Shown piece after piece: positions 43,192 through 52,417 of a DNA stretch of 64,000 bases. The translations under genes were made by a program, and so were the position numbers. Numbering within the stretch: the first letter of the stretch is position 1; the number at the start of each line of letters is the position of its first letter. Where the stretch lies: contig OZ024878.1 in the NCBI GenBank assembly GCA_964017185.1, positions 15,757,351 through 15,821,350 of the forward strand, given 5' to 3'. The notes beneath the pieces are model-generated. The model saw only the letters and a list, made by a program, of their open reading frames with translations. It searched no databases and was not told the DNA's origin. The stretch comes from Rugalucina vietnamica (taxonomy: Eukaryota > Mollusca > Bivalvia > Lucinida > Lucinidae).

Positions 43192-45450
43192 TTGTTACAA
43201 GAAATATGGATATCAGGCTGTGACTGGGATGAACCTTTAGAAACTGAATTGCAGTCTAAGATTGGATGCTGGTTAAATGAAATGCCATTACTTGACAATT
43301 TAAGATTACCACGCTGTCTGCAATTTACTCAGGACGTAGACTTTTCGACAATTCAGACATTTGTAGACGCGTCAACAGAAGCTTATGGAGCAGTACTGTA
43401 TATCAGACATGTATTAAAAAGTGAAGAAGTAATAACAAGATTTGTCACAGCAAAAGCGCGAGTAGCTCCTTTAAAGGCCATAAGTATACCTCGTTTAGAA
43501 CTGACAGCTGCAGTACTAGGGTTAAGGTTAACCGAAGATGTGTCAAAAACACTTAACATTCAAATGAGTGATGTTACATTTTGGTCGGACAGTATGAATG
43601 TTCTCTGGTGGGTGAGAAATCACAGTCGGAACTTCAAGCCGTTCATTTCAAATAGAATCGGAGAAATTCAAACAAACAGTAAACCTGAACAATGGAGATA
43701 TGTACCCACTGAACTCAATCCCGCGGATTATGTAACTAGGGGATTAACAGCAGATGAATTATTGAACAAAGACACATGGTTGAATGGTCCTGATTTCTTA
43801 CAAAGTAGTGAAGATCAGTGGCCAGAAAATAAGGTAGAGAAATTACAGGCTTCTGAAAATGAAGAACGCAAGATTAAGAATAACAGACATGTTTCGCTAG
43901 TAGCAAGTGAAGTTCAGCTGGTGGGTCAGAACTCTACAAATGTGTCGGACAGTGTCAATCGCTTAGATGTCAAAAGATATTCTGACTGGAACCACATGGT
44001 CAGAATATACGCATGGGTCTATCGGTTCATTGAAAACTGTAAAACACAGTCAAAACAGCTCCGTACCTCAGGACAATTGCAGCCAGAAGAAATTAGAGAC
44101 ATAGAAATAAAACTGATTAAAAGTGCACAAGGAGAACAATTTCAGGCTGAGGTTGATGCCATAAAATCTGGGAAAGAAATTAATAGTAAGAGCAAGCTTG
44201 TGGGCTTAAAGCCGTTTATTGACAATGATGGTTTGTTGCGTTGTAGCAGCCGGTTGAAATATGCAGAACATATGTCGTATGATGCAAAGTTCCCAGTTAT
44301 ACTGCCTAGAAAAAGTTATGTGACAAAACTCATAGTGAAAAAATATCATGAAAATGGAAATCATAGTGGTACAAATCAGATTCTAGCATCTCTTTCTGCA
44401 CAATACTGGATAATAGCAGCGAGAGAGGAAATTCGGGATGTCGAGCACGATTGTGCAGTTTGTCGAATTCGAAAAGCGAAACCAGGAGAACAGATTATGG
44501 CCCCATTACCAGATTTCAGGGTCGGGACATCACTTCGACCTTTTACCCATTCAGCTGTGGATTTCGCTGGGCCGTTTCTCACCAAACAGGGTCGAGGAAA
44601 AGTAAAGACTAAGCGATATTTGTGTTTATTCACATGTGTTCAAACCAGAGCTGTACATCTGGAGATGGCTTATGGATTAGATACAGACTCGTTTTTAAAC
44701 GCATTCTATCGTATGGCGAGTAGAAGAGGACTGCCAAAAGTGATGATTTCAGATAATGGTACTAACTTTGTTGGAGCAAATCGTGAACTGAAAGACTTGT
44801 TGAAGGGGTTGGATAGAGACAAAATAGTTAATTCAACCGCTAACCAGGGAATTAAGTGGAAGTTTAACCCTCCGCTAGCACCTCACTTCGGAGGTATTCA
44901 CGAGTCATTGATCAAAAGTGCTAAGCGGGCAATATTCGCTATACTTCAGTCAGCAGATATTACTGATGAGGAACTATTATCCGCGTTTGTTGGAGCTGAA
45001 GGTTTAATGAACAGTAGACCTTTAACGTATCAGAGTGCTAATCCAAGCGATGAGGAAGTACTTACGCCGAATCACTTTCTGTTCGGGCAGATTGGCGGAG
45101 TATTCGCACCAGAATCAGTGGACGAAACAGTATTCAGTCCTAGAAAACGTTGGAGACGTGTACAGGAACTGGTGAAACACTTCTGGAAACGTTGGTTAAG
45201 GGAATACATACCAACGTTAGGGTCGAGAAAGAAATGGCATAAGACGCATCGTAACTTTCAAGTCGGTGACATAGTCTTAGTCGTGGAACCAGAGGCGCAT
45301 CGGGGTCATTGGTCGCTGGGACGTATTACGGAGGTGTTTCGTGGACCAGATGACAATGTGCGAGTTGTAAATGTGCAAATTGGAAAAATGATTCTGAAGA
45401 GAGCAGTTACCAGACTAGCATTTATCGAGAGTTGTCCAGCTTCAGATTAA
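43189..45450 (+). CDS. pol: BEL/Pao pol: RNase H, integrase, C-terminal domain
   Basis: The 753-aa frame runs to the natural stop. Domains in order: RNase H-like (F-V-D-A-S-T-E-A-Y-G-A near 43,362; F-W-S-D-S near 43,580), HHCC zinc finger (H-E-N-G-N-H...D-C-A-V-C-R, about 44,346-44,470), and an integrase core with D at 44,560 (V-D-F-A-G-P), D at 44,752 (S-D-N-G-T-N-F) and E at 44,902 (H-E-S-L-I-K-S). The C-terminal DUF5641-type domain has W-R-R-V-Q-E-L, V-G-D-I-V-L-V and W-S-L-G-R-I. All three catalytic acids are present. The ATG is only the first in the frame; the protein would normally be part of a longer polyprotein. The enzyme joins element cDNA to host DNA. This copy cannot make the full product because of the two breaks upstream. 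Confidence 0.93.
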   Translation: MLLQEIWISGCDWDEPLETELQSKIGCWLNEMPLLDNLRLPRCLQFTQDVDFSTIQTFVDASTEAYGAVLYIRHVLKSEEVITRFVTAKARVAPLKAISIPRLELTAAVLGLRLTEDVSKTLNIQMSDVTFWSDSMNVLWWVRNHSRNFKPFISNRIGEIQTNSKPEQWRYVPTELNPADYVTRGLTADELLNKDTWLNGPDFLQSSEDQWPENKVEKLQASENEERKIKNNRHVSLVASEVQLVGQNSTNVSDSVNRLDVKRYSDWNHMVRIYAWVYRFIENCKTQSKQLRTSGQLQPEEIRDIEIKLIKSAQGEQFQAEVDAIKSGKEINSKSKLVGLKPFIDNDGLLRCSSRLKYAEHMSYDAKFPVILPRKSYVTKLIVKKYHENGNHSGTNQILASLSAQYWIIAAREEIRDVEHDCAVCRIRKAKPGEQIMAPLPDFRVGTSLRPFTHSAVDFAGPFLTKQGRGKVKTKRYLCLFTCVQTRAVHLEMAYGLDTDSFLNAFYRMASRRGLPKVMISDNGTNFVGANRELKDLLKGLDRDKIVNSTANQGIKWKFNPPLAPHFGGIHESLIKSAKRAIFAILQSADITDEELLSAFVGAEGLMNSRPLTYQSANPSDEEVLTPNHFLFGQIGGVFAPESVDETVFSPRKRWRRVQELVKHFWKRWLREYIPTLGSRKKWHKTHRNFQVGDIVLVVEPEAHRGHWSLGRITEVFRGPDDNVRVVNVQIGKMILKRAVTRLAFIESCPASD

Positions 45451-45478
45451 CAATTGTAATTGTGATCAGTAAATAAAG

Positions 45479-45544
45479 GTAGAAGTACTGTGCTTAAGGG
45501 GCATAATAATCCCCGTACTTCTACATTAAGCCACATAGGCTTAA
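45479..45544 (+). other. Structured RNA block 1 (two hairpins)
   Basis: Hairpin A: GTAGAAGTAC pairs with GTACTTCTAC (45,515-45,524), enclosing GGGG-CATAATAAT-CCCC. Hairpin B follows directly: TTAAGCC-ACATA-GGCTTAA (45,526-45,544). 'cacataggcttaa' is repeated once more just downstream. Confidence 0.75.
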
Positions 45545-45614
45545 ACACATAGGCTTAATATCATTCAAACAGTTAGACAGTGAAAATCAAGTTATTAAGA
45601 TTTGCCATTAAGAT

Positions 45615-45677
45615 GGGTTGTACTGTGTTAAGGGGCATAATAATCCCCGTACACCCATGTAAGCCATGTAGGCTTAC
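45615..45677 (+). other. Structured RNA block 2 (two hairpins)
   Basis: Hairpin A: GGGT(T)GTAC pairs with GTACACCC around the same GGGG-CATAATAAT-CCCC core. Hairpin B: GTAAGCC-ATGTA-GGCTTAC. Relative to block 1 the stems differ on both sides in compensating fashion, while the loop and core are conserved. Confidence 0.75.
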
Positions 45678-46260
45678 TCAATAACTTTTAAGTAAACTTG
45701 TAAATAGATGTAATAATCATTGCCTTAGTGTAATTTGTTAAATTGTTGAATAAACGACGCTTTGATCAGAACTGTGGACAGAAATTAACAGAACTGCTAA
45801 ACGGACAAGAATGAACAGTTTTGGGAAGACTATGGTTTACAGAGGCGTCACAGATATTTGTCATTAATACATGTCATATATATTGTTTATAGATTCTGTA
45901 TTGCTAAATACTTTCAATTGCAAGTTTTGATTGAAAAACAGACAATCATATTGATTAGAAGGATGTTACACTTAACTAAAGTTTGAAATTTCAAGTTGAA
46001 TGTAGACATTTGATGTAAAAGCAAAGTTTCTATTTGGTTACACATTAGATGCTTGGTGGAGCATTAGAGTGAGCAGTTAAGCATTAGATGCACAAGTTAA
46101 GCATTAGATGAATAGTGAAAATTTTATAACCATCATGTTTAATTGCTTTAAATGTGACATTTGTTTATGTTTTTGTGTTTTCAATCGTTCGTTAATTGTT
46201 TACATGTTTTACATGTAAGATAAAGTCAATAATGTCTGTTTGATAAGAGTACAACTTATC

Positions 46261-46274
46261 AAAGAAGGGGAGAA
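46261..46274 (+). other. Polypurine tract
   Basis: AAAGAAGGGGAGAA lies immediately 5' of the 3' LTR, the expected site of plus-strand DNA priming. Confidence 0.88.
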
Positions 46275-46580
46275 TGGTCTGAAGAGGTCGTTTATCGATA
46301 TAGATTCGTATAGAAATAGATCGTAATAGCTTAGTCTGGTAGTAAGGACCGGAAAGTCTTGGTCCGAAAAGTCTCGGTCGAGTTTGTCCGAAATAGTGAA
46401 AGCCAGAGAACGGCTTACATATAGTTAGTAATAATCGAGACGATCAGTAGATACAGAAAATTGCGGGAAATAATGTCGTTTTGTCATCGCATCGCATAGA
46501 AATTCATTAAAACCAGAAAATTCACCATCGCCTTGTGTTTTAGTCATCGAACAATGATAACATAGAAAACCATCGAAACA
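46275..46580 (+). repeat. 3' LTR
   Basis: 306 bp, TGGTCTGAAG...CGAAACA. It is uninterrupted and identical to the two 5' pieces except one base. It is followed by the ACCAG duplication. I do not identify a TATA box or polyadenylation signal with confidence. Confidence 0.95.
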
Positions 46581-46589
46581 ACCAGAGTT

Positions 46590-47127
46590 CTTATCCAACT
46601 GGAATATAAAAAAAAAAAACAAATTATGTAGAGGCTACTGTCAGGAACATGTATACAAAGTACAGGCTTCACCCCTATGAAGTTTCTGAGGAGAAGATTT
46701 TTAAATGTTTTTTTTTTTAATTTTTCCCTATATAGGGCCCCTGCAAACAATCAAAATGAAGGATTAGGACAAAAGTCACATGAAACGTAGAGGACTACTC
46801 AATAAACATTTCTGCAAAAACAAAATTCAAATATCTCCAACAAGACAGCAAAAATAGGCAATTTTCACTTTTTTCTATTATAACTCTATGGGAAGCATAA
46901 GTTGCCATAGCAACCAGAGTCTTTATCCGATCAAAACAAAAAACATGATTATTCTTTCCCCCTACCTGTAGATGGTGTATGTGTAATATGAGAACAATCC
47001 GCCCAACGGTTTCAGAGAAGAAGATCTTTGAAATTGTGGACGACGGACGGACGGACGACGGACGGACGGACGCCGGAGCATACGTATACTATAAGCTCAC
47101 CTATGAGCCTTTGGCTCAGGTGAGCTA
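46590..47127 (+). repeat. R1-related copy, right end
   Basis: It includes 'ttgccatagcaaccagagtc' (about 46,902), a 'gacggacggacg' run and the hairpin terminus GCTCACC..GCC..GGC..GGTGAGCTAA ending at about 47,127. The BEL element inserted in a relative of this sequence. Confidence 0.75.
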
Positions 47128-47473
47128 AAAAAACGACCCAGCGGAAATTATTTCGGTTTCAACCGCAGTTTTGGGCCGTATGCATCGAGAAGTCATCTTT
47201 ACACGACACAGCATTGCCATAATTATCCATTTTTCGCTTAGAAAAAATCAAAAGAAACCACCGACATTTACCTTTGTTTATCCGTTTCTAGCCTTTGGAC
47301 CAACCTCGCGAGTTCCCGGATGTGCGATTGGAACAGAAATTCGCTACCTCTTTTTGAAGGTCGTTCCAAAGTTTACCACCCGTGATTTCAACAAAGAAGA
47401 AAATGAAAACACCTTCGAATTATCTTATTCTAAATTTGGCGGTGTCAGATTTCTTGTTCATTGTGATATGTGA

Positions 47474-47690
47474 GGCCCCCAGGGGGGTCTTTGCTCCCTG
47501 CTCCCTGAAAGAAAAATTACCTTTCTCCCCAGCTCCCTAAAATGTTTTTCCTCAGCCCCCTGCTCCCTAAACCCCCAAAAAGTTATGCTTTCTCCCCAAA
47601 TCCCTGAAAATAAATGACCCTTCTCCCCAAATTCCTGAAAATAAATAGCCCTTCTCCCTGAATCCCAAAAACCCTTGGGAGTGCCTCATA
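47474..47690. mobile_element. Small MITE-like insertion in the GPCR relic
   Basis: It is flanked by 'atatgtg' and 'atatgtc', a likely 6-bp duplication of the receptor sequence. The ends are TGAGGCCCCCAGGG and, inverted, TGAGGCACTCCCAAGGG. The interior consists of diverged units of about 30 bp such as 'ttctccccaaatccctgaaa'. Confidence 0.65.
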
Positions 47691-47767
47691 TATGTCTAGA
47701 TCTCCTTTTATGCAGTGGAAAGCGTTTTACCGAAGTTCAATTTTGGAACGGTCTGGTGTAAGATTAA

Positions 47768-48375
47768 AAGAATCTATGATGGGGTTGAGGCCGAGACAAG
47801 GAAATCTCAGGCAAGTTTTCAGATTATTCAAGTCTCATCCGAGGCTCTGCCGAGGATGAGACTCGAATAATCTGAAATCGAGCCTGAGATTTCCTTGTTG
47901 AGGCTTCAACACCATCATTGATTATTTTTCTCACCCACCTTTTAAAACATTTTGACTCTGAATAGTACAGGCAGCCATTTTGTTTGGACATAAAACAACA
48001 TGCAAATTAGCCAGTGAAACAAATAAAAATAATTTTGTATTTACACTCACCTTACAAAAATATTAAATCATCATTTTGTTTTATTCACAAAATTCCCGGC
48101 AAAATTAAATTTTTAGATTTTTATGAGAGCAGCAGACTACAATTACTTTTGATATATCTTCCTGAAATTAACACCTGCTGGGCTATTTTTGTCTCTGGCA
48201 GTTGACACCTAGCTCATCACTTCCTTATATGGAAGTAAGCATGAGGTGTACATTTCTGTTAGCTAAATACAGAAATGATTGACATTTTGAGACAGCTAAA
48301 ATTGTACTAGTATACTGAGACAGAAATATCTCAGACAGGCACACAAAGGGATATGCTTGTCTGATGGGTGAGAAA
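47768..48375. mobile_element. Second insertion in the GPCR relic, with long hairpin
   Basis: The first 160 bp form a hairpin: 'gacaaggaaatctcaggc' and 'cagattattc' are mirrored at 47,868-47,926. 'ttatttttctcaccca' (47,922) is mirrored by 'tgggtgagaaaaat' at 48,365-48,378, where receptor homology resumes. No ORF. Confidence 0.6.
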
Positions 48376-49002
48376 AATGCGTATGCGCCAGTATGTACAG
48401 CCTCGTTCTCATGTCACTGGTGCGTTGCATCATGCTTGGCTGGTTTTAGCCCAATTCTTGTACAACTTGAAGTTCTTTCTTACACACATTTTGGAGTAGA
48501 GCGATCAACGTGTTATTTTTCTGAATCATTTAATGACCCTAAATCTTTCGTCACAGTTTCGTCATATCTTCAGACAGGCGTTATGTTGTTGTCGCCTTTC
48601 CGACGCAGGCTAGAGCCCGCGGTCCTTGACCTGTCTTCAGGGCGTAGATACTCTAACAATACGGATGATGTTAAAATGACTAAACAGATAATATTGAATA
48701 CGGGACAATGGATATGTTGTTTATTCTCTTTGATCCTATCGATTGACGTACATGTATTCTTATTGATACACGATTGTCACACTTACACCCTGTCATTCCG
48801 TTAAATTCCTTCATTCGACGACGCACATTCACTTTGCACGCGACCCACTGCGGTTCATAGCTCCATGAACACCAGAAAAATGAAATTCGTTTCTTAATGG
48901 TACCTTGACAAAGACTGGAGCATATTTATCTTTGTAGTTGACTTTGGTAATTTTTGTAAATTTCCGAGAAAAAAATGAGAAATTATATAACTATTCCATC
49001 AT

Positions 49003-49506
49003 GTTCATCATGTTCATCAGAAAAACTTTAGCATGACAAATCTTGGAAAATGATAAAACTTCAGATTCAGGACTCACAAAGCTGAGGGCAGGTATTATGT
49101 CATTGTGGGAGTGAGCAAGAGTTGCCTCCTGGGCCCTATAATTAATTTTATATCCAATATATGCATTTTCGTAGCTCATATATGATGACTTAATACTTAT
49201 GTGTAAAATTTGAACAAAATCCATGCGTGGGCACACGCACTTTCAAGCTTTTAGCCTTCTTCTATGATGACTGCACTGGCCTGTTTCTGTCGGTAGGAAA
49301 CCCCGAAGACCGGCTTTCTCGCGTCGCGGCTCACATCGTATATGATATATTTCTTATTTTGTATTTGAAGAGGTAACAATAAGCAATGATCAGGAAATGG
49401 AGCAAACAGAAGGATTGTTTTCACGCTATAACGCATTTTTGGATGTTCTTTTACAGTGTGCTTACCGTCCTTGAGATTCCCATCCCATCTCCGTTAACGA
49501 TTTCAA
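49003..49506 (+). repeat. R7 duplicated block (right copy)
   Basis: It matches 12,515-13,110 in the same orientation at high identity. It begins 'ccatcatgttcatcatgttc' and ends near 'ccgttaacgattt'. Confidence 0.85.
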
Positions 49507-49663
49507 ACCACCTCGAGACGTATAGATCAGATGTGCCAAGGCTGATCACTAGGGTGTCGCAAGCAGATGTTATTTCTTCTGTTGTTCGACAAAGGGATAG
49601 TAATTGGAATTAATAGTAGTTAATGCAGATGTTACCTACGTACTTTAAAGTCATTTAATAAAT

Positions 49664-49902
49664 GAGCCTGTGCGTGAGAAAACCAACAATTTGGGTTCCG
49701 ACCAGGTCCGATACAAACCGGTCTTTACAGTCACGGGAGCAGGCTAGAAGCTTGTAATTTCGGATTTAGTAAGAAGAGGAGAGGAATTGTACTATTACTG
49801 TAGCGAAAACAAAGGCGCTGATCAGCTTCGCAGTTACTGCGAAGCTGATCTGCGCCTTTGTTTTCGCCTATGCAGATTGTTGGTTTTCCCATGCGGCGGT
49901 TC
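49664..49902 (-). mobile_element. R3 hairpin MITE copy
   Basis: The central hairpin GCGCTGATCAGCTTCGCAGT / ACTGCGAAGCTGATCTGCGC (about 49,815-49,856) is nearly perfect. The ends are GAGCCTGTGCGTGAGAAAAC and ...TTGGTTTTCCCATGCGGC. Confidence 0.85.
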
Positions 49903-50094
49903 AAATGTATTTGTGTCAAGGAGACTTGTTCAGGAAAGCGATTTTACAGGATATGAAACCATTTAAAAAACTACAGGCCTTGAAAGAGTCAAGATGAACG
50001 TTCACAATTGACATTCGCTTGATCCAAAGGAAGTGTGAAGAAAAAGTTTTGCCGTATTGTTTGCAAGGAACCATGTGAATTGATATACCCTGCT

Positions 50095-50415
50095 TTTACC
50101 TACCCAAACGTGGAATTGCAAAAGCCAGTGTGGCATTTTGTAAACGCCATGTACATGTCTGGGAGCGAAATGAAATCAAGCAGAAAGTCTGCAAGGTGGT
50201 GGCACTGCCAACCACACGTATATATATGTGAGCACTGGACAGTATATCAACGTCACGCAATTGACATTAATTATCTCCACTTAGGCTGTCTGGGAAAAGT
50301 GACAAAAATAAAGGGGAAAGACAAGACTCCAAATACAGACGTCATGAGGAATACAGAGATACATAGGATACATGCAATCTTAAAGCTAGCACAGCTAAGA
50401 TGTACTGATCATGAG
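50095..50415 (+). pseudogene. LINE reverse-transcriptase fragment
   Basis: It corresponds to the C-terminal part of the LINE at 2.2-3.9 kb. Shared pieces are 'aaaagccagtgt', 'gtctgggagcgaaa.g', and W-T-V-Y-Q-R-H-A and L-K-L-A-Q-L-R in translation. Stops and frameshifts are present. The 153-aa frame is partly this relic. Confidence 0.75.
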
Positions 50416-50624
50416 AACTTGTGTCTCAATATCTTATGTATTACGTATTATGTATTACTAGATTGTTCAAAAATACATGTTATGCAATTAAATTAAATCT
50501 GCTATACAATGCAACATACAATGAATGATTTTGACTGCTTACTTTTAGTTATAAGTATGAAGCGCCCTCAGACAACAATCACAGTTTTACAAATTAATCT
50601 CAATCAATGCATGCCTAAACTTTA

Positions 50625-50885
50625 CATCAGGATAACATGTCCATGAAATGAATACACCACTTTTATAATTATAGTAAAACTGTAAAACTGGGGTAAGCAG
50701 GGGTATACCTATTTTTCTTATTTTTGCTCCAAAACATAGATTGTGGGTACTTTCTTCTGCATAACATGTACCCACAATCTATGTTTTGAGCAAAAATAAG
50801 AAAAATATCACAAGTTTTCTACTGGAAAGTTTCATTTTTACGTTCAAAAAATCTCTGTTCATTGCATGGGCATGTTTTCGTAATG
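50625..50885 (-). mobile_element. R2 MITE copy
   Basis: CATCAGGATAACATGTCC to ...GGCATGTTTTCGTAATG, with the mirrored 'aacatagattgtgggtac' and 'gtacccacaatctatgtt'. The centre is shortened: the GC palindrome is missing. Confidence 0.82.
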
Positions 50886-50999
50886 AGATATTCCAAGGCC
50901 AATGTAGAATACCAGATGCATGTACATCTGTACTGAAGAGTAACCTTGACATTAACCCATTTTGACGAATGGATTTGCCCATCATTATCCATTGGGTGA

Positions 51000-51180
51000 G
51001 CCCACTTTCATTTTAAGGGGCGTTATGGGTGATTTTGAATTTTTATCTTATTTTTCGATGAAATTTTTCAAAGCAAACAGAAAAGTCCCAGATGGGACGC
51101 AGCGTTCTGCGGCGTCACATCTGGGGCTATACTGCTTGCCTATGTCCCATAAAAAGGACGCCAGGCTAAAATGAGTTAAA
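51000..51180. repeat. R8 hairpin repeat
   Basis: 'tcccagatgggacgcagcgt' is mirrored by 'gcggcgtcacatctgggg'. It is related to 948-1185. Confidence 0.6.
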
Positions 51181-51688
51181 GTTGTACTTTATCGATAACT
51201 TACAAAAACTCAGACTACATATGTGACCAGAAGTGTCTGGATTTGGAAGCTTGATGCATTCGCGCTTTATCTTTGCAACTGATAGGACCTAAATTGCCAG
51301 CATTTGTGAAACGGGTAAGAAATCGTTTTAGCTTATGATTTAAAATATTGTTTTGTCTTTGCTGCCTTGTGTGTTTATTCAAGAAAATTGCTGAAAATGC
51401 TTGTTTTGTTTTTTAAAATGGTGATATTTTCCACAAATCTCTCGGTGAACAAAAATAAATTTGCAAAAAAATTGGAAGACTATATGAGACGTATAATGCA
51501 GATAGGGTGTCTGAAACATTAGTTTGGTAAAACTGTGAAAATTGCCAAAGTGTTTTTGCTTCTTACATGTTCTACAAGTTTTGTGGGCTTATTGGAAATA
51601 ATTTTACATTTTATCATGATTACGAATTTTATGGAAGTTTTAGAATTTTATCTGAATATGAACACATCCAAACTTCTAAATCTCACAC
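51181..51688. other. No gene recognised
   Basis: AT-rich spacer. The 67-codon frame at 51,535-51,738 runs into R2 and has no recognisable domain. Confidence 0.4.
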
Positions 51689-51689
51689 T

Positions 51690-51910
51690 CATTACGAAAA
51701 CTTGCCCGTGCAATATACATAGATTTTTTCAGCTATAAAAATGGAAAATTTCATTGGAAAGGTTCGATATTTTCAATATCATTGCTCAAAACATTGACTG
51801 TGGGTACACGTTAGAACCGCCTTGCCGAGGCGGTTCTAGTGAGTACCCACAATCTATATTTTGATCAAAAATAAGAAAAATAGGTATACCCCGGTAAACC
51901 CCAGTTTAAA
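51690..51910 (+). mobile_element. R2 MITE copy
   Basis: It starts CATTACGAAAACTTGCCC and carries the central 'ttagaaccgcc..ggcggttcta' palindrome. The right terminus is degraded. Confidence 0.8.
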
Positions 51911-52105
51911 AGTCTAACAATAACTATATTGTTTTATAATTATGTTATTGTTTTACCAGAGGATTAAAAGATAGACTGACTGTTTTAATCAACTGTGTAT
52001 TTCTATAAAAATGTATTAAAATTAAATCTAAAATGAATAAATCACCGGTTAAGACTAAATAAAATGACCTATACAAATTAAATTTCAGAGCGTTCTGAGG
52101 CAAAA

Positions 52106-52160
52106 ATGAAGACGGTGTATACTCTGTTGTTCCTATGCCTATTTCTGTCGACAGTGTCAG
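52106..52160 (+). CDS. Secreted six-cysteine peptide, exon 1 (signal peptide)
   Basis: The ATG at 52,106 (context aaaaaATGaag) starts an 18-codon stretch with a lysine at position 2 and a hydrophobic core (L-L-F-L-C-L-F-L). It ends in T-V-S, and then one base precedes a donor, G|gtattt (52,160/52,161, phase 1). The pattern is a classic signal-peptide exon. The acceptor at 53,250 supplies the two missing bases, making an alanine that completes a V-S-A signal-peptidase site. The 1,090-bp intron contains an R3 MITE 23 bp after the donor. No earlier coding exon is needed. An AG at about 52,088 may mark a 5'-UTR splice. Confidence 0.8.
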
Positions 52161-52183
52161 GTATTTTAGTTTTGATACAATAA

Positions 52184-52417
52184 TGAGCCGCCACGTGAGA
52201 AAACCAACAATTGTGTATGCGAAAACAAAGACGCAGATCAGCTTCGCGGTGACTGCAAAGCTGATCAGCGCCTTTGTTTTCGCTACACGGATAGTACACT
52301 TCATCTTCTTCTTAAATCCGAAATTTCAAGCTTCTAGCCTGCTTCTGTGACTGTACAGTCTGATTTGTGCCAGACCTGTTCGGAAACCACATTGTTTGTT
52401 TTCTCACGAGACGGCCC
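52184..52417 (+). mobile_element. R3 hairpin MITE in the peptide gene's intron
   Basis: GAGCCGCCACGTGAGAAAAC to ...GTTTTCTCACGAGACGGC. Central arms are 'cgcagatcagcttcgcgg' and 'gcaaagctgatcagcgcc'. Confidence 0.85.

Larger units (their letters stand above)
45451..46260 (+). other. BEL 3' non-coding region
   Basis: There is no ORF. The first 230 bp hold two related structured blocks (45,479-45,544 and 45,615-45,677). The remainder is AT-rich, with short direct repeats of 'gcattagatg' at about 46,045-46,110. Confidence 0.7.
15611..46580 (+). mobile_element. BEL/Pao LTR retrotransposon carrying nested insertions
   Basis: The element is defined by two 306-bp LTRs, a primer-binding site, gag, reverse transcriptase, RNase H, integrase and a polypurine tract, all on the plus strand. 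Removing the 2,214-bp non-LTR insert (15,828-18,041) and the 23,080-bp TIR element (19,952-43,031) leaves about 5.7 kb. This is shorter than typical members because the zinc-knuckle and aspartic-protease part between gag and RT is missing. A +1 frameshift also lies at about 43,183-43,188. The copy is therefore defective. The LTRs differ at one position (T at 15,776, A at 46,440), so integration was recent, barring gene conversion. Confidence 0.95.
47380..48747 (+). pseudogene. Decayed GPCR copy with two insertions
   Basis: DNA-level similarity to the receptor exon at 62,464-61,435 (-) runs in order. 47,395-47,473 matches the end of TM1 to TM2 (shared 'cttattctaaatttggcggt'). About 47,688-47,765 matches the end of TM2 to TM3 ('ttttggaac.gt.tggtgtaa'). 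48,376-48,432 matches TM3 through V-R-C. 48,433-48,545 matches extracellular loop 2. 48,546-48,747 matches the C-tail and 3' UTR ('cttcagacaggcgttatgtt'). The ICL2-TM4 and TM5-TM7 sections are deleted and the frame is broken. The homology continues past the stop into the 3' UTR, so this is a duplicated genomic segment, inverted relative to the open copy. The 146-aa frame at 48,364-48,804 is not a gene. Confidence 0.88.

Noticed and set aside
47171..47473. 100-aa frame upstream of the GPCR relic as a gene
   Set aside because: Its last 25 codons lie out of frame over receptor TM2 homology. The first part has no recognisable domain.
48364..48804. 146-aa plus-strand frame resembling a small receptor protein
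   Set aside because: It crosses the GPCR relic in mixed frames, joins an insertion end to receptor pieces, and lacks most helices. It is a chance open frame in a pseudogene.
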